From JAWVYT01 sp046483065 (GTDB taxonomy: Bacteria > Gemmatimonadota > Gemmatimonadetes > Longimicrobiales > RSA9): a stretch of DNA of 64,000 bases. Below are positions 50,166-60,100 of the stretch, piece after piece (position 1 is the first letter of the stretch; each line of letters starts with the position of its first letter). Made by a program: the position numbers and the translations under genes. The stretch lies in NCBI GenBank assembly GCA_046483065.1, contig JAWODW010000017.1:1-64000 (forward strand), in the 5' to 3' direction. The notes under the pieces are model-generated. The model had not been told where the DNA came from and did no database searches. It saw nothing but the letters and a program-made list of their open reading frames with translations.

Positions 50166-50834
50166 TTGCTGGGTGATTCGCTGCGGCGGCGTCGCCACGG
50201 GGCGCCCGCGTCCGAGAAGCCGGAGCAGCCGGAGCAGCCGCGGAAGTCCGGGCGGCCGAAGGGGCGGATGGCGTTCTCCCGTGGACGCTGGATCCTGCTG
50301 GCGCTGGCGGTTCTCGGCGGCAGCTTCGGCGTCGGCTACCTCCTGGCGACGATGGTCATCTTCCCGCCACCGGACACGGCGGGCACCGGTGTGGAAGTTC
50401 CGGATCTGTACGGCAGGACGCAGGCAGAGGCGGAGGCCGCGCTGCGGGAGATGGGGCTCGAGGCCGGGGAGGTCACGGAGCTCAGGAGCCTGAGCGCCGA
50501 CGCCGGGCGGGTACTGGCCCAGGCCCCGCTGCCCGGGCAGGAGCTCCGCCCGGGGGCAACGGTCTCGATGGGCGTGAGTGGCGGGCCGCCGGAGCTCCGG
50601 GTCCCGCCGCTGGTGGGCCTCGGCCAGGCCACGGCCCGGGAGCTACTCGAGACGGTGGGCTTCGACGTCGCCGTCCAGCAGACCCGGAACATGGACGTTC
50701 CGGCCGGCGTGGTCGCCCGGGCCGAGCCGGAGCCGGGCACGCCGCAGCGGCTGCCGGCGCAAGTTCTGATCATCGTGAGCACGGGTCCACCGCTGGAGTC
50801 GGTGGACTCGGTGGATGTGGGCGGGTTCCGGTGA
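50166..50834 (+). CDS. PASTA-domain membrane protein
   Basis: The 222-residue protein has an N-terminal basic cytoplasmic part (to about residue 38), one membrane helix (about 40-62: WILLALAVLGGSFGVGYLLA) and two PASTA domains (VEVPDLYGRTQAEAEAALREM and LRVPPLVGLGQATARELLET). No kinase domain is attached. PASTA modules bind peptidoglycan fragments. TTG 50166 was chosen because GGGAGG lies 5 bases upstream. ATG 50268, just before the helix, is the alternative. The next gene overlaps by GTGA. Confidence 0.85.
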   Translation: MLGDSLRRRRHGAPASEKPEQPEQPRKSGRPKGRMAFSRGRWILLALAVLGGSFGVGYLLATMVIFPPPDTAGTGVEVPDLYGRTQAEAEAALREMGLEAGEVTELRSLSADAGRVLAQAPLPGQELRPGATVSMGVSGGPPELRVPPLVGLGQATARELLETVGFDVAVQQTRNMDVPAGVVARAEPEPGTPQRLPAQVLIIVSTGPPLESVDSVDVGGFR

Positions 50835-51457
50835 GGTTGTCGGGGCGGGCCCGCGACTTTCTGGTCACCGGCGCGTTCCTTGCCCTGGTGGTCGGGCTGG
50901 TCACGGTGGGTTGGGTGAGCCGGGACGACGGGTCGGAGCCGGACCGCTTCGATGCGCTGTCGCGAGGTGGGGCCGGTGCCGGAGAGATGCGGGGGCTGGA
51001 GCCGGGGACGTTGGCGCCGTCGCTGGAGCTGCCGCGCATCAACGGTGACACGGCCACCCTCGCGGCCCTCCGGGGGCTGCCGGTGATCGTGAACATCTGG
51101 GCCACGTGGTGCCCGCCGTGCGTGCGGGAGATGCCGTCGCTTCAGCGGGTATACGATCGCTTCGGCCACCGGGGGCTGGAGGTCCTGGCCGTGGCCGTGG
51201 ACGATCACCCCGGCGAGCGGCAGCCGGACGGCCAGGTGAAGGGGCTGGTGAGTCGGTTCGTGGAGGAGTACGGGCTGACGTTCCCGGTGGCGCTGGACCC
51301 GACGGGCGAGACGGAGCGACGGTTCGGTACCGAGTACCTGCCCACAACGATCCTCATCGACCGTGAGGGCCGGGTTCGGGTCACGGAGATCGGTGGCCGG
51401 GAGTGGGACGAGGCGCCGTATCTCGACATGATCGAAGCACTGATGGAGGAGGGTTGA
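50831..51457 (+). CDS. TlpA/ResA-like thiol-disulfide oxidoreductase
   Basis: The 208-residue protein is anchored by one N-terminal helix (residues about 10-28) and has a thioredoxin-fold domain with WCPPC (Cys94 and Cys97). The cis-Pro segment is EYLPTTILIDREGRV. It is a periplasmic reductase of the kind used in cytochrome c maturation. The start is GTG overlapping the PASTA-gene stop. The downstream ybbR-like gene starts 1 base after its stop. Confidence 0.93.
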   Translation: MRLSGRARDFLVTGAFLALVVGLVTVGWVSRDDGSEPDRFDALSRGGAGAGEMRGLEPGTLAPSLELPRINGDTATLAALRGLPVIVNIWATWCPPCVREMPSLQRVYDRFGHRGLEVLAVAVDDHPGERQPDGQVKGLVSRFVEEYGLTFPVALDPTGETERRFGTEYLPTTILIDREGRVRVTEIGGREWDEAPYLDMIEALMEEG

Positions 51458-51458
51458 A

Positions 51459-52175
51459 GTGCTCAAGCGGGTGATCCGCTTCTTTACGGAGAACTGGGGC
51501 CTGAAGCTGGCGGCCGTCGGGATGGCCATCCTGCTCTGGATGGGCGTGCGTGCCGGCCAGCCGGAGCGGGCCACGTTCCCGGGCATCCAGGTGGAGGTGG
51601 ACCTGCGGGACCCGGACTGGCAGCTGGCGCGCCTGGAGCCGGCCACGGTGAGCGTGACGGTCCTGGGCCCCACCGGTGAGCTGCTGACGCTGGCGAACGA
51701 GCCGCCGCGCTTCGTGCTCCCCGTGGAACGGGTGAGCGACACGCTGGAGCGCCAGGTCCTGCCGCTTCAGTGGGTTCAGCTGCCGGCCGGCGTTCGGGAT
51801 GCGCGCGTCCTGGAGCTTCGACCCGACACCATCCGCCTCTATTATGAGCGACTGGCCTCCCGCAGGCTCCCGGTGAAGGTCCGGACCGACGGTACGCCGC
51901 CGGACGGGTTCACACTGGTCACCCCCGTGACCACCAATCCGTCGGCCCTGATGGTCCGGGGCACCGAGCGACGCCTGGCGGAGCTGGATTCCATCCCGCT
52001 CCTGCCCGTGGACATCTCCGGGATCCGGTCCACTACGAACGTGCCCACCCGCGTGGACACCGCGGCGGTGGCCGGTGTCTCCATTGCGCCGGACGAGGTC
52101 AACGTGATCCTCCGGGTCGTGGCCGACTCCGTGAATGAGCCGGCCGACTCGGATCGTCAGCGACCACCCTTCTGA
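51459..52175 (+). CDS. YbbR-like protein
   Basis: The 238-residue protein begins with a single membrane helix (residues about 15-33: LKLAAVGMAILLWMGV) after the typical ENWGLKL motif of YbbR/CdaR proteins. Two or three YbbR-type beta domains follow (IQVEVDLRDPDWQLA, RLPVKVRTDGTPPDGF). CdaR proteins regulate the diadenylate cyclase CdaA in Firmicutes, but no cdaA or glmM lies beside it here. The start is GTG, and the stop overlaps the tsaD start by one base. Confidence 0.88.
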   Translation: MLKRVIRFFTENWGLKLAAVGMAILLWMGVRAGQPERATFPGIQVEVDLRDPDWQLARLEPATVSVTVLGPTGELLTLANEPPRFVLPVERVSDTLERQVLPLQWVQLPAGVRDARVLELRPDTIRLYYERLASRRLPVKVRTDGTPPDGFTLVTPVTTNPSALMVRGTERRLAELDSIPLLPVDISGIRSTTNVPTRVDTAAVAGVSIAPDEVNVILRVVADSVNEPADSDRQRPPF

Positions 52176-53224
52176 TGCCCCGGTCGACTCCCGGCCTCGT
52201 GCTGGGGATCGAGACCTCGTGTGACGAGACCTCGGCGGCCGTCCTCGACGGCGGCACCCTGCGCAGCCACGTCATCCTCTCCCAGGACGTCCACCGGGTT
52301 TACGCGGGGGTGGTCCCCGAGCTCGCGGCGCGGGCCCACATGCGGGTCCTGGATGACGTGGTCCGGACCGCCCTCGATGACGCCGATCTCGAGCTTGCCG
52401 ATATCGATGCCTTCGGCGTCACCGCAGGACCCGGCCTCATCGGGGCACTCCTGGTGGGGCTGACGTGGACGAAGGCGGCGGCGTGGGCGGCCGACCGGCC
52501 GCTGGTGGGCGTCCATCACATGGAGGCCCACCTCTTCGCCGCCAGCCTCGAGGACCGGGACGCGGTCCCGCCGTTCGTGGCGCTCCTGGTCTCCGGCGGA
52601 CACACCATGCTGCTCTGGGTCCCCGAATGGGGTCGTTACGAGTTGCTGGGGGAAACCCGGGATGACGCCGCCGGCGAGGCGTTCGACAAGGTGGCCCGGA
52701 TCCTGGGAATGGACTACCCGGGCGGGCCCGAGATCGAGCGGGCGGCTGCGGGTGTTGAGGGCGATGCCCACCGCTTCCCCCGGCCCATGCTTTCGGGCGG
52801 CCAGCGTCCCGGCGACGGCGACTACTACGCCTTCTCGTTCAGCGGCCTCAAGACGGCGGTCCGGAACCGGGTGGAGGCGCTGGAGTCCGAGGGCCGGCTG
52901 GACGCCGAGCGTGAGGCTGTGGCCGCGTCGTTCCAGCAGGCCGTGATGGACGTGCTGGTGGGGAAGACCATGCGCGCCGTGGAGGCCCGGGACTGTCGGC
53001 GGGTGCTCATCGGCGGCGGCGTGGCGGCGAGCCGGGCACTGCGGGGTGCCCTGAGCGATGCCCTGGGCGAGGACGGCCGGCTCCTCTACCCGAGCCCGCG
53101 CATGGCCACCGACAACGGCGCCATGATCGCGCGGACGGCGGCGTTCCATCTGGAGCGGGGCGACGTGGCGGCCCTCGACCTTACGGCCCGGGCCGACCTC
53201 CCGTTCCCGGGGCTCCGTCGATGA
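52175..53224 (+). CDS. tsaD: tRNA N6-adenosine threonylcarbamoyltransferase TsaD
   Basis: The 349-residue enzyme performs the last step of t6A formation at A37 of tRNAs. ASKHA-fold marks are GIETSCDETSAAV, VVPELAARAHM and the metal-binding HMEAHLF (His115, His119). LLVSGGHTMLL and the C-terminal VLIGGGVAASRALR follow. DNGAMIA is intact. The stop overlaps the next ATG by 4 bases. Confidence 0.97.
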   Translation: MPRSTPGLVLGIETSCDETSAAVLDGGTLRSHVILSQDVHRVYAGVVPELAARAHMRVLDDVVRTALDDADLELADIDAFGVTAGPGLIGALLVGLTWTKAAAWAADRPLVGVHHMEAHLFAASLEDRDAVPPFVALLVSGGHTMLLWVPEWGRYELLGETRDDAAGEAFDKVARILGMDYPGGPEIERAAAGVEGDAHRFPRPMLSGGQRPGDGDYYAFSFSGLKTAVRNRVEALESEGRLDAEREAVAASFQQAVMDVLVGKTMRAVEARDCRRVLIGGGVAASRALRGALSDALGEDGRLLYPSPRMATDNGAMIARTAAFHLERGDVAALDLTARADLPFPGLRR

Positions 53225-54054
53225 TCCCCGTCCTCTTCCGGATCCCCGAGTGGATCCCGCTCGCGGGCGGTCAGGCGATCACCTCGTTCGGGGCGCTCCT
53301 CCTGGTGGCGTTCCTGGCCGGTGGCAAGCTCTTCGCCGATGGGGTGCGGGCGGACGACCTGGAGGCTCGGGGGTGGGATCTGGTGATCACCGCGGCGGTT
53401 GCGGGTCTCCTGGGCGCCAAGGCCATGCACCTGGCGGTGAACGGCCTTCTGGGGCTGCCGACCGGCCTCGGCCGGGCGGGGCTCGACTGGTTCGGTGGGC
53501 TGGCCTTCGGGGGCGCCGCCCTCCTCTGGCACGCCCGGGTCCAGGGGCTGGATCCCGGCCGTGTGGCCGCAGCGGCAGCCGCGCCCGTGGCCCTCGGCTA
53601 CGCCATCGGTCGGGTGGGCTCGTTCCTCGTGGGATCGGAGTACGGCGTTCCCACCACGCTCCCCTGGGGCGTGGCCTTTCCCGCCGGGCACCCGCCCACC
53701 ACCCCGGCGAACCTCCTGGCGGCGTTCGGCCTGGAAACGCCCGCGGGAGCGCTCTGTGGCGACTTCGCCCGTGTCCACCCCACGCAGCTCTACGAGGCCG
53801 TCCTCTCGTTGGGGGTCTTCGCCGCCGTGCGGCGTGCGCGCCACGCACGGACCGACCCCCGCGGCGGAGGATGGTGGGTCGCGGGCCTGTTCCTTATCCT
53901 GCATGGAGCCGCCCGGGTGCTGGTGGAGCCGGTGCGGGCGAAGGCCGACGGTCTGGCCGGTCCGGTCACTGTGGACCTGGTACTGGCGGCAGGCGTAGTG
54001 GTGTTGGGGGCGGGGCTCCAGGCGTGGCGAGGCGCGAATCGAGGGAAGGACTGA
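53221..54054 (+). CDS. lgt: Prolipoprotein diacylglyceryl transferase-like protein
   Basis: The 277-residue polytopic membrane protein has about seven helices. It contains HPTQLYEAVLSLGVF (family HPxQLYE) and GRVGSFLVGSEYG, which matches the Lgt signature GRxGNFxNxExxG with Ser in place of the first Asn. Lgt adds diacylglycerol to the lipobox Cys, and the window encodes many lipoproteins that need it. The substitution leaves open whether this is the housekeeping enzyme or a paralogue. Confidence 0.85.
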   Translation: MIPVLFRIPEWIPLAGGQAITSFGALLLVAFLAGGKLFADGVRADDLEARGWDLVITAAVAGLLGAKAMHLAVNGLLGLPTGLGRAGLDWFGGLAFGGAALLWHARVQGLDPGRVAAAAAAPVALGYAIGRVGSFLVGSEYGVPTTLPWGVAFPAGHPPTTPANLLAAFGLETPAGALCGDFARVHPTQLYEAVLSLGVFAAVRRARHARTDPRGGGWWVAGLFLILHGAARVLVEPVRAKADGLAGPVTVDLVLAAGVVVLGAGLQAWRGANRGKD

Positions 54055-54057
54055 AGA

Positions 54058-54921
54058 ATGCTGACGATCCTCCATGTATCGGACCTCCACTTCGGCCCCC
54101 CGTACGTGCCCCGTGTCGGGGCCGCGTTGATGGAGGCGGCGCACGCCATCGAGCCGGACCTCGTGGTGGCCAGCGGCGACTTCACGCAGCGGGCGAAGGA
54201 GCACCAGTTCCGTGAGGCGGCCGAATACCTGGAGGCGCTTCCGGACGTGCCCACGGTGGTGGTCCCCGGGAACCACGACGTGCCGCTCTACCGGGTGCGG
54301 GAGAGGATCTTTTCCCCGTACAAGTGGTATCGCAAGTACATCGCGGAGGAGCTGGACCAGGTGGTCCGGACCGACGGCGCGGTGGTAGCGGCGCTCAACT
54401 CGACGGCCCCGCTGCGGCACATCACGAACGGTCGGATCAGCCCGTCGCAGCTCGACTTCTGTCAGCGCACGTTCGATGGGGTGGATGACGATCGGGTCCG
54501 TATCGTGGTGGCCCATCACCACTTCGCGCCGGCCCCGGATTACGAGGGTGGGCAGGTCATGCCTCGGGCCAAGCGGGCCATCGACACGTTCACCCGACAG
54601 AAGGTGGACCTGGTCCTGGGCGGCCATCTGCACCGGGCGTACATCGGGAACTCGCTGGACCTGTATCCCGGTCTGGATCGGGACCACGGGATCATCATCG
54701 TCCAGAGCGGAACGACCACGTCCCGGCGCGGCCGCGTGAGGGAGCGGGAGAAGAACTCGTTCAACTTGATACGGGTGACGGACGAAGTGATCCGGATAAC
54801 GCACTACATGTACTTCGAGGACACGGACCGGTTCGCATCGGTGAGCCGTCACATCTTCCCCCGCACGCCCATCGCGTTCTTCGGGGACAGCCTCGCGCTG
54901 GATGGAAAGGCTGATCGATGA
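54058..54921 (+). CDS. Calcineurin-like metallophosphoesterase
   Basis: The 287-residue protein has the full di-metal motif series: SDLHF (residues about 8-12), SGDFTQ, VPGNHDVPLY, AHHHFAP and GGHLHRAY. It is like the CpdA/Icc branch acting on phosphodiesters such as cAMP or on phospholipid headgroups. There is no signal peptide, so it is cytoplasmic. It starts 3 bases after lgt-like and overlaps the TamA-like gene by 4 bases. Confidence 0.93.
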   Translation: MLTILHVSDLHFGPPYVPRVGAALMEAAHAIEPDLVVASGDFTQRAKEHQFREAAEYLEALPDVPTVVVPGNHDVPLYRVRERIFSPYKWYRKYIAEELDQVVRTDGAVVAALNSTAPLRHITNGRISPSQLDFCQRTFDGVDDDRVRIVVAHHHFAPAPDYEGGQVMPRAKRAIDTFTRQKVDLVLGGHLHRAYIGNSLDLYPGLDRDHGIIIVQSGTTTSRRGRVREREKNSFNLIRVTDEVIRITHYMYFEDTDRFASVSRHIFPRTPIAFFGDSLALDGKADR

Positions 54922-57146
54922 GCTCTGCCCGATGGCTCCTCGGGGCCATCCTCAGTGTGGTGTTGGTGGGGTCGGCCGCGGCCCAGAGGCCGGACGTGGC
55001 GGAGCTACGGTTCGAGGGCAACGCGGCCTTCAACCGGTCGGAGCTGGCCTCGGCCATCGTAACGCAGCCGCCATCATGCGGACTGCCGGTCCTCTGCTGG
55101 ATCGGGATCGGCTATGAACTCTCCGACTTCGATTCAGGCACGTTGGAAGCCGACGTGTTCCGATTGAAGGTGTACTATTTCGAACGCGGGTACCGGGAGG
55201 CCGAGATCACCCCGGACACTGTCCTGGTCGACCCGGAAGCGGTCCGGGTCACCTTTCACATTGACGAGGGCCGTCCCGTACGCGTGTCGGACGTGGAGAT
55301 CGACGGGCTGCCGGATGCGATCTCGCCTCGCTCGCTGCCCATCGAGGCCGGCGCGCCGTTCGACGTGGTGTCCTACGAGGCGACGCGGGACACCCTCCAG
55401 AACCGGCTCCGGAACAACGGCTACGCCAGCGGCCAGGTCCTGGTGGGCTACTCCATCCGCGGGGAGTCGCCGTACCGGGCTGTGATCCGGTACACCGTGT
55501 ATCCGGGAACGCGTGCCCGGTTCGGCGACATTGCGGTGGAGGGCGCCGACCAGGTCACGCCGGAGCTGGTGCACCGTATGCTCACGTTCGGGCCGGGCGA
55601 CCTGTACAGCCGGAGGGAGCTCCTGGAGAGCCAGCGGAACCTGTACGGGCTCCAGATCTTCCGCCAGGCGGACGTGCGGGCCGACACCGACGCGGAGCCT
55701 GACAGCATCGTACCGGTGCGGGTCCGGTTGGCCGAAGGGAACATGCACCGGGTCCGGCTGGGCGGCGGTGCGAACAACGTGGAGTGTGCCAACGTCGAGG
55801 GGCGGTGGACGAGCCGGAACTTCCTCGGCAACGGTCGTCGCCTGACGGTGCGCGGGCGCGTGGGCAACCTCCTGATCGACCGGTGCGGCTGGCTCGTGAA
55901 CGAGGCGTTTACGGAGTACTCCAATCTGACGGGACTGGCGTCCGTCGACTTCACGCAGCCGTGGTTCTTCGGGCCGCGCAACCGGATCGGGGTGGGTCTC
56001 TTCGCCGAGCGGCGCAATGTGCCGGAGGTCTTCGTCCGGAGCGCCCTGGGTGGCTATCTGTCGGTGAGCCGGTCGCTGGGTCGCAGCGCCACGGCCACCC
56101 TGGCCTTCCGGCCCGAGCTCACGGAGCTGATCACGGAGAACGAGCTCTTCTTCTGTGTGAATTTCGTGGCGTGCACCTTCGAGGCCATCGACGACCTCCA
56201 GGAGCCGCACTGGCTGGCGCCGGTGACGCTGTCGTTCACCATGGACCGGACCGATGCCCTGTTCAACCCGAGCCGGGGTTTCACCATCCGGCTGGACCTG
56301 GAGCACGCGGCCGCGTATACGGGCTCGGACTTCGCCTACACCCGGCTCCTGGGTGAGACCAGTCGATACGTGGGCTCCGAGGGTGGGGTGGTGCTGGCCA
56401 CCCGCATCCGGGGCGGTGTAGGGGCCCCCCACGGCGATGGGAGCTCGGAGACGCTCGGGCTGAACCCGCAGAAGCGGTTCTTCGCCGGGGGCGCGAACAG
56501 CGTCCGGGGCTTCGACCAGTTCCGGCTCGGGCCCACACTCCTGGGGATCGACGCGGTGCCGAACCTGGTGAACGGGGACACCAGCTCCATCGAGGGCCTG
56601 GGCCCCGGGGAGGGCGCGGGCTGCACCATGGCCGAGGTGAACACGGGCACCTGCGACGCGAGCGTGTTGCCGGACCATCGGTTCGCGCTCCGGCCCACGG
56701 GGGGCGAAGTGCTCCTCGAGGGCAACATCGAGGTACGGTTCCCGCTCCCGGTAGCCGGCGGCAACCTGCGGGGCGCTATGTTCGTGGATGCCGGCCAGGT
56801 CTGGGCCACCCGGGAGGATGTGGCCCTCGGCGAGATCGTGGCCACGCCGGGATTCGGGCTCCGCTACCAGAGCCCCATCGGCCCCATCCGGCTGGATGCG
56901 GCGCTGAACACCATGGGGCCCCGGTCCCTGACCGTCCTGACCACGGCTGTGGAGAGCTGTATGATCGACGAACCGGGATGCCAGAAGATCCGCTACCGTG
57001 AGCCGAAGGCGACGCTGCGCAACGCCGATAACGTGGTGCCCCTCGATCAGCCTGTGCGGTACGGCAGCGGCCTCGCGCAGGTGGACGGGCTGAGCGGGTT
57101 CCTGAATCAGTGGCAGCTCCACTTTTCCATCGGGCAGGCGTTCTGA
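54918..57146 (+). CDS. BamA/TamA-family outer-membrane assembly protein (TamA-like)
   Basis: The 742-residue protein has a signal peptide (to about residue 22, SAAAQ) and about three POTRA domains (VAELRFEGNAAFNRSELA, VRVSDVEIDGLPDAI, ARFGDIAVEGADQVTPEL). The Omp85 barrel follows, with the lid-lock motif VRGF at 529-532. It directly precedes tamB, so it is taken as the TamA partner. Five Cys pairs occur (SCGLPVLC, about 280-310, FFCVNFVAC, GCTMAEVNTGTC, SCMIDEPGC), unusual for an outer-membrane barrel and suggestive of disulfides. Confidence 0.92.
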   Translation: MSSARWLLGAILSVVLVGSAAAQRPDVAELRFEGNAAFNRSELASAIVTQPPSCGLPVLCWIGIGYELSDFDSGTLEADVFRLKVYYFERGYREAEITPDTVLVDPEAVRVTFHIDEGRPVRVSDVEIDGLPDAISPRSLPIEAGAPFDVVSYEATRDTLQNRLRNNGYASGQVLVGYSIRGESPYRAVIRYTVYPGTRARFGDIAVEGADQVTPELVHRMLTFGPGDLYSRRELLESQRNLYGLQIFRQADVRADTDAEPDSIVPVRVRLAEGNMHRVRLGGGANNVECANVEGRWTSRNFLGNGRRLTVRGRVGNLLIDRCGWLVNEAFTEYSNLTGLASVDFTQPWFFGPRNRIGVGLFAERRNVPEVFVRSALGGYLSVSRSLGRSATATLAFRPELTELITENELFFCVNFVACTFEAIDDLQEPHWLAPVTLSFTMDRTDALFNPSRGFTIRLDLEHAAAYTGSDFAYTRLLGETSRYVGSEGGVVLATRIRGGVGAPHGDGSSETLGLNPQKRFFAGGANSVRGFDQFRLGPTLLGIDAVPNLVNGDTSSIEGLGPGEGAGCTMAEVNTGTCDASVLPDHRFALRPTGGEVLLEGNIEVRFPLPVAGGNLRGAMFVDAGQVWATREDVALGEIVATPGFGLRYQSPIGPIRLDAALNTMGPRSLTVLTTAVESCMIDEPGCQKIRYREPKATLRNADNVVPLDQPVRYGSGLAQVDGLSGFLNQWQLHFSIGQAF

Positions 57147-60100
57147 TGGCCATTACCCGCCGTGTGGTCCGGTACCTCACTCTGACCCTCGCGGGAGTGG
57201 TGGTGGCGGCGGTGGGGATGGTGCTGTTCCTGACCCGTACCGAGGCCGGTGTGGAGCGCGCGGGCCGGTACGTGGTGGAGCGCCTCGACCGCTCCATCAA
57301 CGGCACAGTGACCGTGGAACGGATCACGGCCGCCGGCAGCCTGCTTCAGGGGGTCATGCTGCACGAGGTGGCGATAAGCGACGTTGACGGCCGGCCCTTC
57401 CTGCGGGCCGACAGCGCCCGTCTCGGCTACCGGATCCGTACGTTCCTTGCCGGCTCTGTGGTCTTCGACCGGCTGTTGGTCTACGGCCCCGATCTGGTCA
57501 TCGAACGGCTGCCGGGACAACAGTGGAACTACGAGGGGATCTTCGCCGACACCACCGCGCCCGATACCGCTGCGGACTCGGATGGCGACGGGTTGATTAT
57601 GATCCGGGATGCCACCGTGCGCGGGGGCCGCGTCACGGTCCGGTTCCCGTGGGAGATCGAACCCGGGGCCGACACGTCGCGGTTGACCCTGGAGGCCGTA
57701 CCCGGTGGGCGGGTCCGCACGGTGCGATTCGACAGCGTGAACGCTTACCTCCCCGAGGTGATCTGGGAGGCGCCGGGGACCGACGGTCGCCTCATCCAGG
57801 TGGAGGACCTCTCCACGCGGGCGTTCATCTGGGACACGGCGCTGGAGGTGGAAGAGCTGGCTGGCCGGGTGACCCTGCAGGACTCGGTGGTCAACTTCAC
57901 GGCGGAGCCCATCCGTTTGCCGGACTCGGAGCTGGTCATGGACGGGCGCATCGTGCTCGGTGAGAACGGCAACCGGTACGACCTGGAAGCGGTCACCGAG
58001 GGCGCGGCGTTCCGGGACTTCCGGTGGCTCTACCCACGGCTCCCGGCGGAGGGGGGCGGCTCGCTCCGGTTCCGGCTCGAGACACAGGCCCCGGGGCGCA
58101 CCCTCTTCCTGGCCCGGGACGCGGAGCTCACGGCCCGGGGCAGTGAGGTCACCGGATCGTTCGGTGTGGTGACCGGCGGCACGCTCCGGCTTACCGACGT
58201 GGACCTCCGGGCTACACCGCTGGACCTGGACTTTCTTGCCACCCTGCTCCCGGACGGGCTCCCGCTTTCCGGGCTGGTCATGGGAACCGCCACAGCGGAG
58301 GGGACGCTGGACGCGCTCCGCACCGCCGGCGACGTCCGCCATCGCACGTTCGACGCTGACGGGAACGGCGCCGAGTCGGCACTCCGGTGGAACGGGACCC
58401 TGGGCACGAGCGCGCCGTATCCGCTGAGGGCGATGGAGGTCGAGCTTCGAGCCGTGGAGCTGGCACAGGTGGCCCAGTACGTGCCCGAGCTGCGGGTCCG
58501 CGGGACGGCCCGGGGCACCGTGCGGGCGGACGGCTCGCTGGAGGACGGGGTCCAGGTAACCGGCGACCTGTCGCTGGACCACGGCGGGCAGCCGTCGATG
58601 ATCCAAGGTGCCGGCCGGTTCGCCCTCGGCGCAACGCCCACCTTCGACCTCCAGTTCGAGGCTGCGCCGGTGGCACTGGAGCTCCTGGCGCTGCAGGTGC
58701 CGGCGCTGGAGGGGTTGCACGGCGAGGCACGCGGCCCCGTGACGGTCTCCGGGTCCCTGGATGACCTGACGGTGGACGCCGACATCATGACCCCGGCCGG
58801 GGACGTGGTGGTGCGGGGCAACGTGGCGGTCAACGGGATGCCTCGATACCGGGCGGAGGGCTCCATTACCGATTTCCGCGTGGATCGAGTGGTTCCGGGC
58901 CTGCCCGAGACAGTGGTGACCGGCCGCTTCGATCTCGACGGCGAGGGGGGCACTCCCGAGGAGGCGGACAGCCGGCTCTCTCTCGACGTGCTCTCGGCCA
59001 GAGTGGACGGGGTAGAGGTGTACCGGGGCACGCTGCGCGGGGGTATTACCAGCGGACTGGCCCGGGTCGACAGCCTGATGGTGGCCACGGAAGTGGGCGA
59101 TGCCGAGGCGCGGGGCACCTTCGGGCTCATGGAGGGGCGGACCGGCGAGCTGGACGTGAGCGTCCGGGCTGATTCACTGGTGTTCCTGGAGCCCGTTCTC
59201 CTGCCCGACGCAGCGCCGCTGGATGTCGACGTCGAGCAGGCCGCCCGGATCGATGGCCGGATCAACCTCGATGGTCGGCTCACCGGCTCGGTCGCCGAGT
59301 GGCGGACCACCGCCACCGTCGGGTTCCGGTCGTTCGTCTACGAGCAGCTCCACGTCGGTCGGGGGCAGGTCGACGTGACGTGGAGCCCGGACTCGCTCCT
59401 GCTGGACCTCGACGTCGACTCGCTCCTCCACGGGAACCGGCGCCTGGCGAGCGCGCAGGGCTCGGTCAGATACGAGGGTGACCGGGGTACGGTCACGCTG
59501 ACTGCCCAGGGCCGGGAGACGCAGCGGCTCATGCTGGAGAGCGGCTTCCAGCCCCAGGGCGATGTGATCCGGTTGAGGCTGCGCCAGCTCCATCTCACCA
59601 CCCGGGAAGGCGCGTGGATGCTGGGGGACTCGGCCCGGGTGACGGTGGGCGGGAGTGGCTTCGACACCGACAGCCTGGTCCTGGTGCGCGACCCGGCGGG
59701 AGCCCGGATCCGGATCATGGGCGTACTCCCCTGGCGGCAGCCGGCGGCCGACGAGGTGCAGGAGGCGTCGCTGTCCATCGACCTGGAGGACGTGCAGATC
59801 GGCGAGTTCCTGAGGGCCACGCAGACCGACACGCTGGTGGGTGGGATCGTGACCGGGAAGGCACGCGTCACGGGGACGGCGCTGGAGCCCGAGCTCCAGA
59901 GCCGGGTGGATATCCGGTCGTTCAGCTACGGCACCGCCGTGCTGGACAGCGTTCACGCCGAGGTGGCATACAGCGACCGGGTGCTGGACGGCAGCTTCGA
60001 GGGCTGGCGGGACCGGGCGACGATCCTGACCGGTGGGGTCCGGGTGCCTGTGGAGCTTGCGCTCGCGGAGCAGGACGAGCGGCTCCTGGACCGGTCGATG

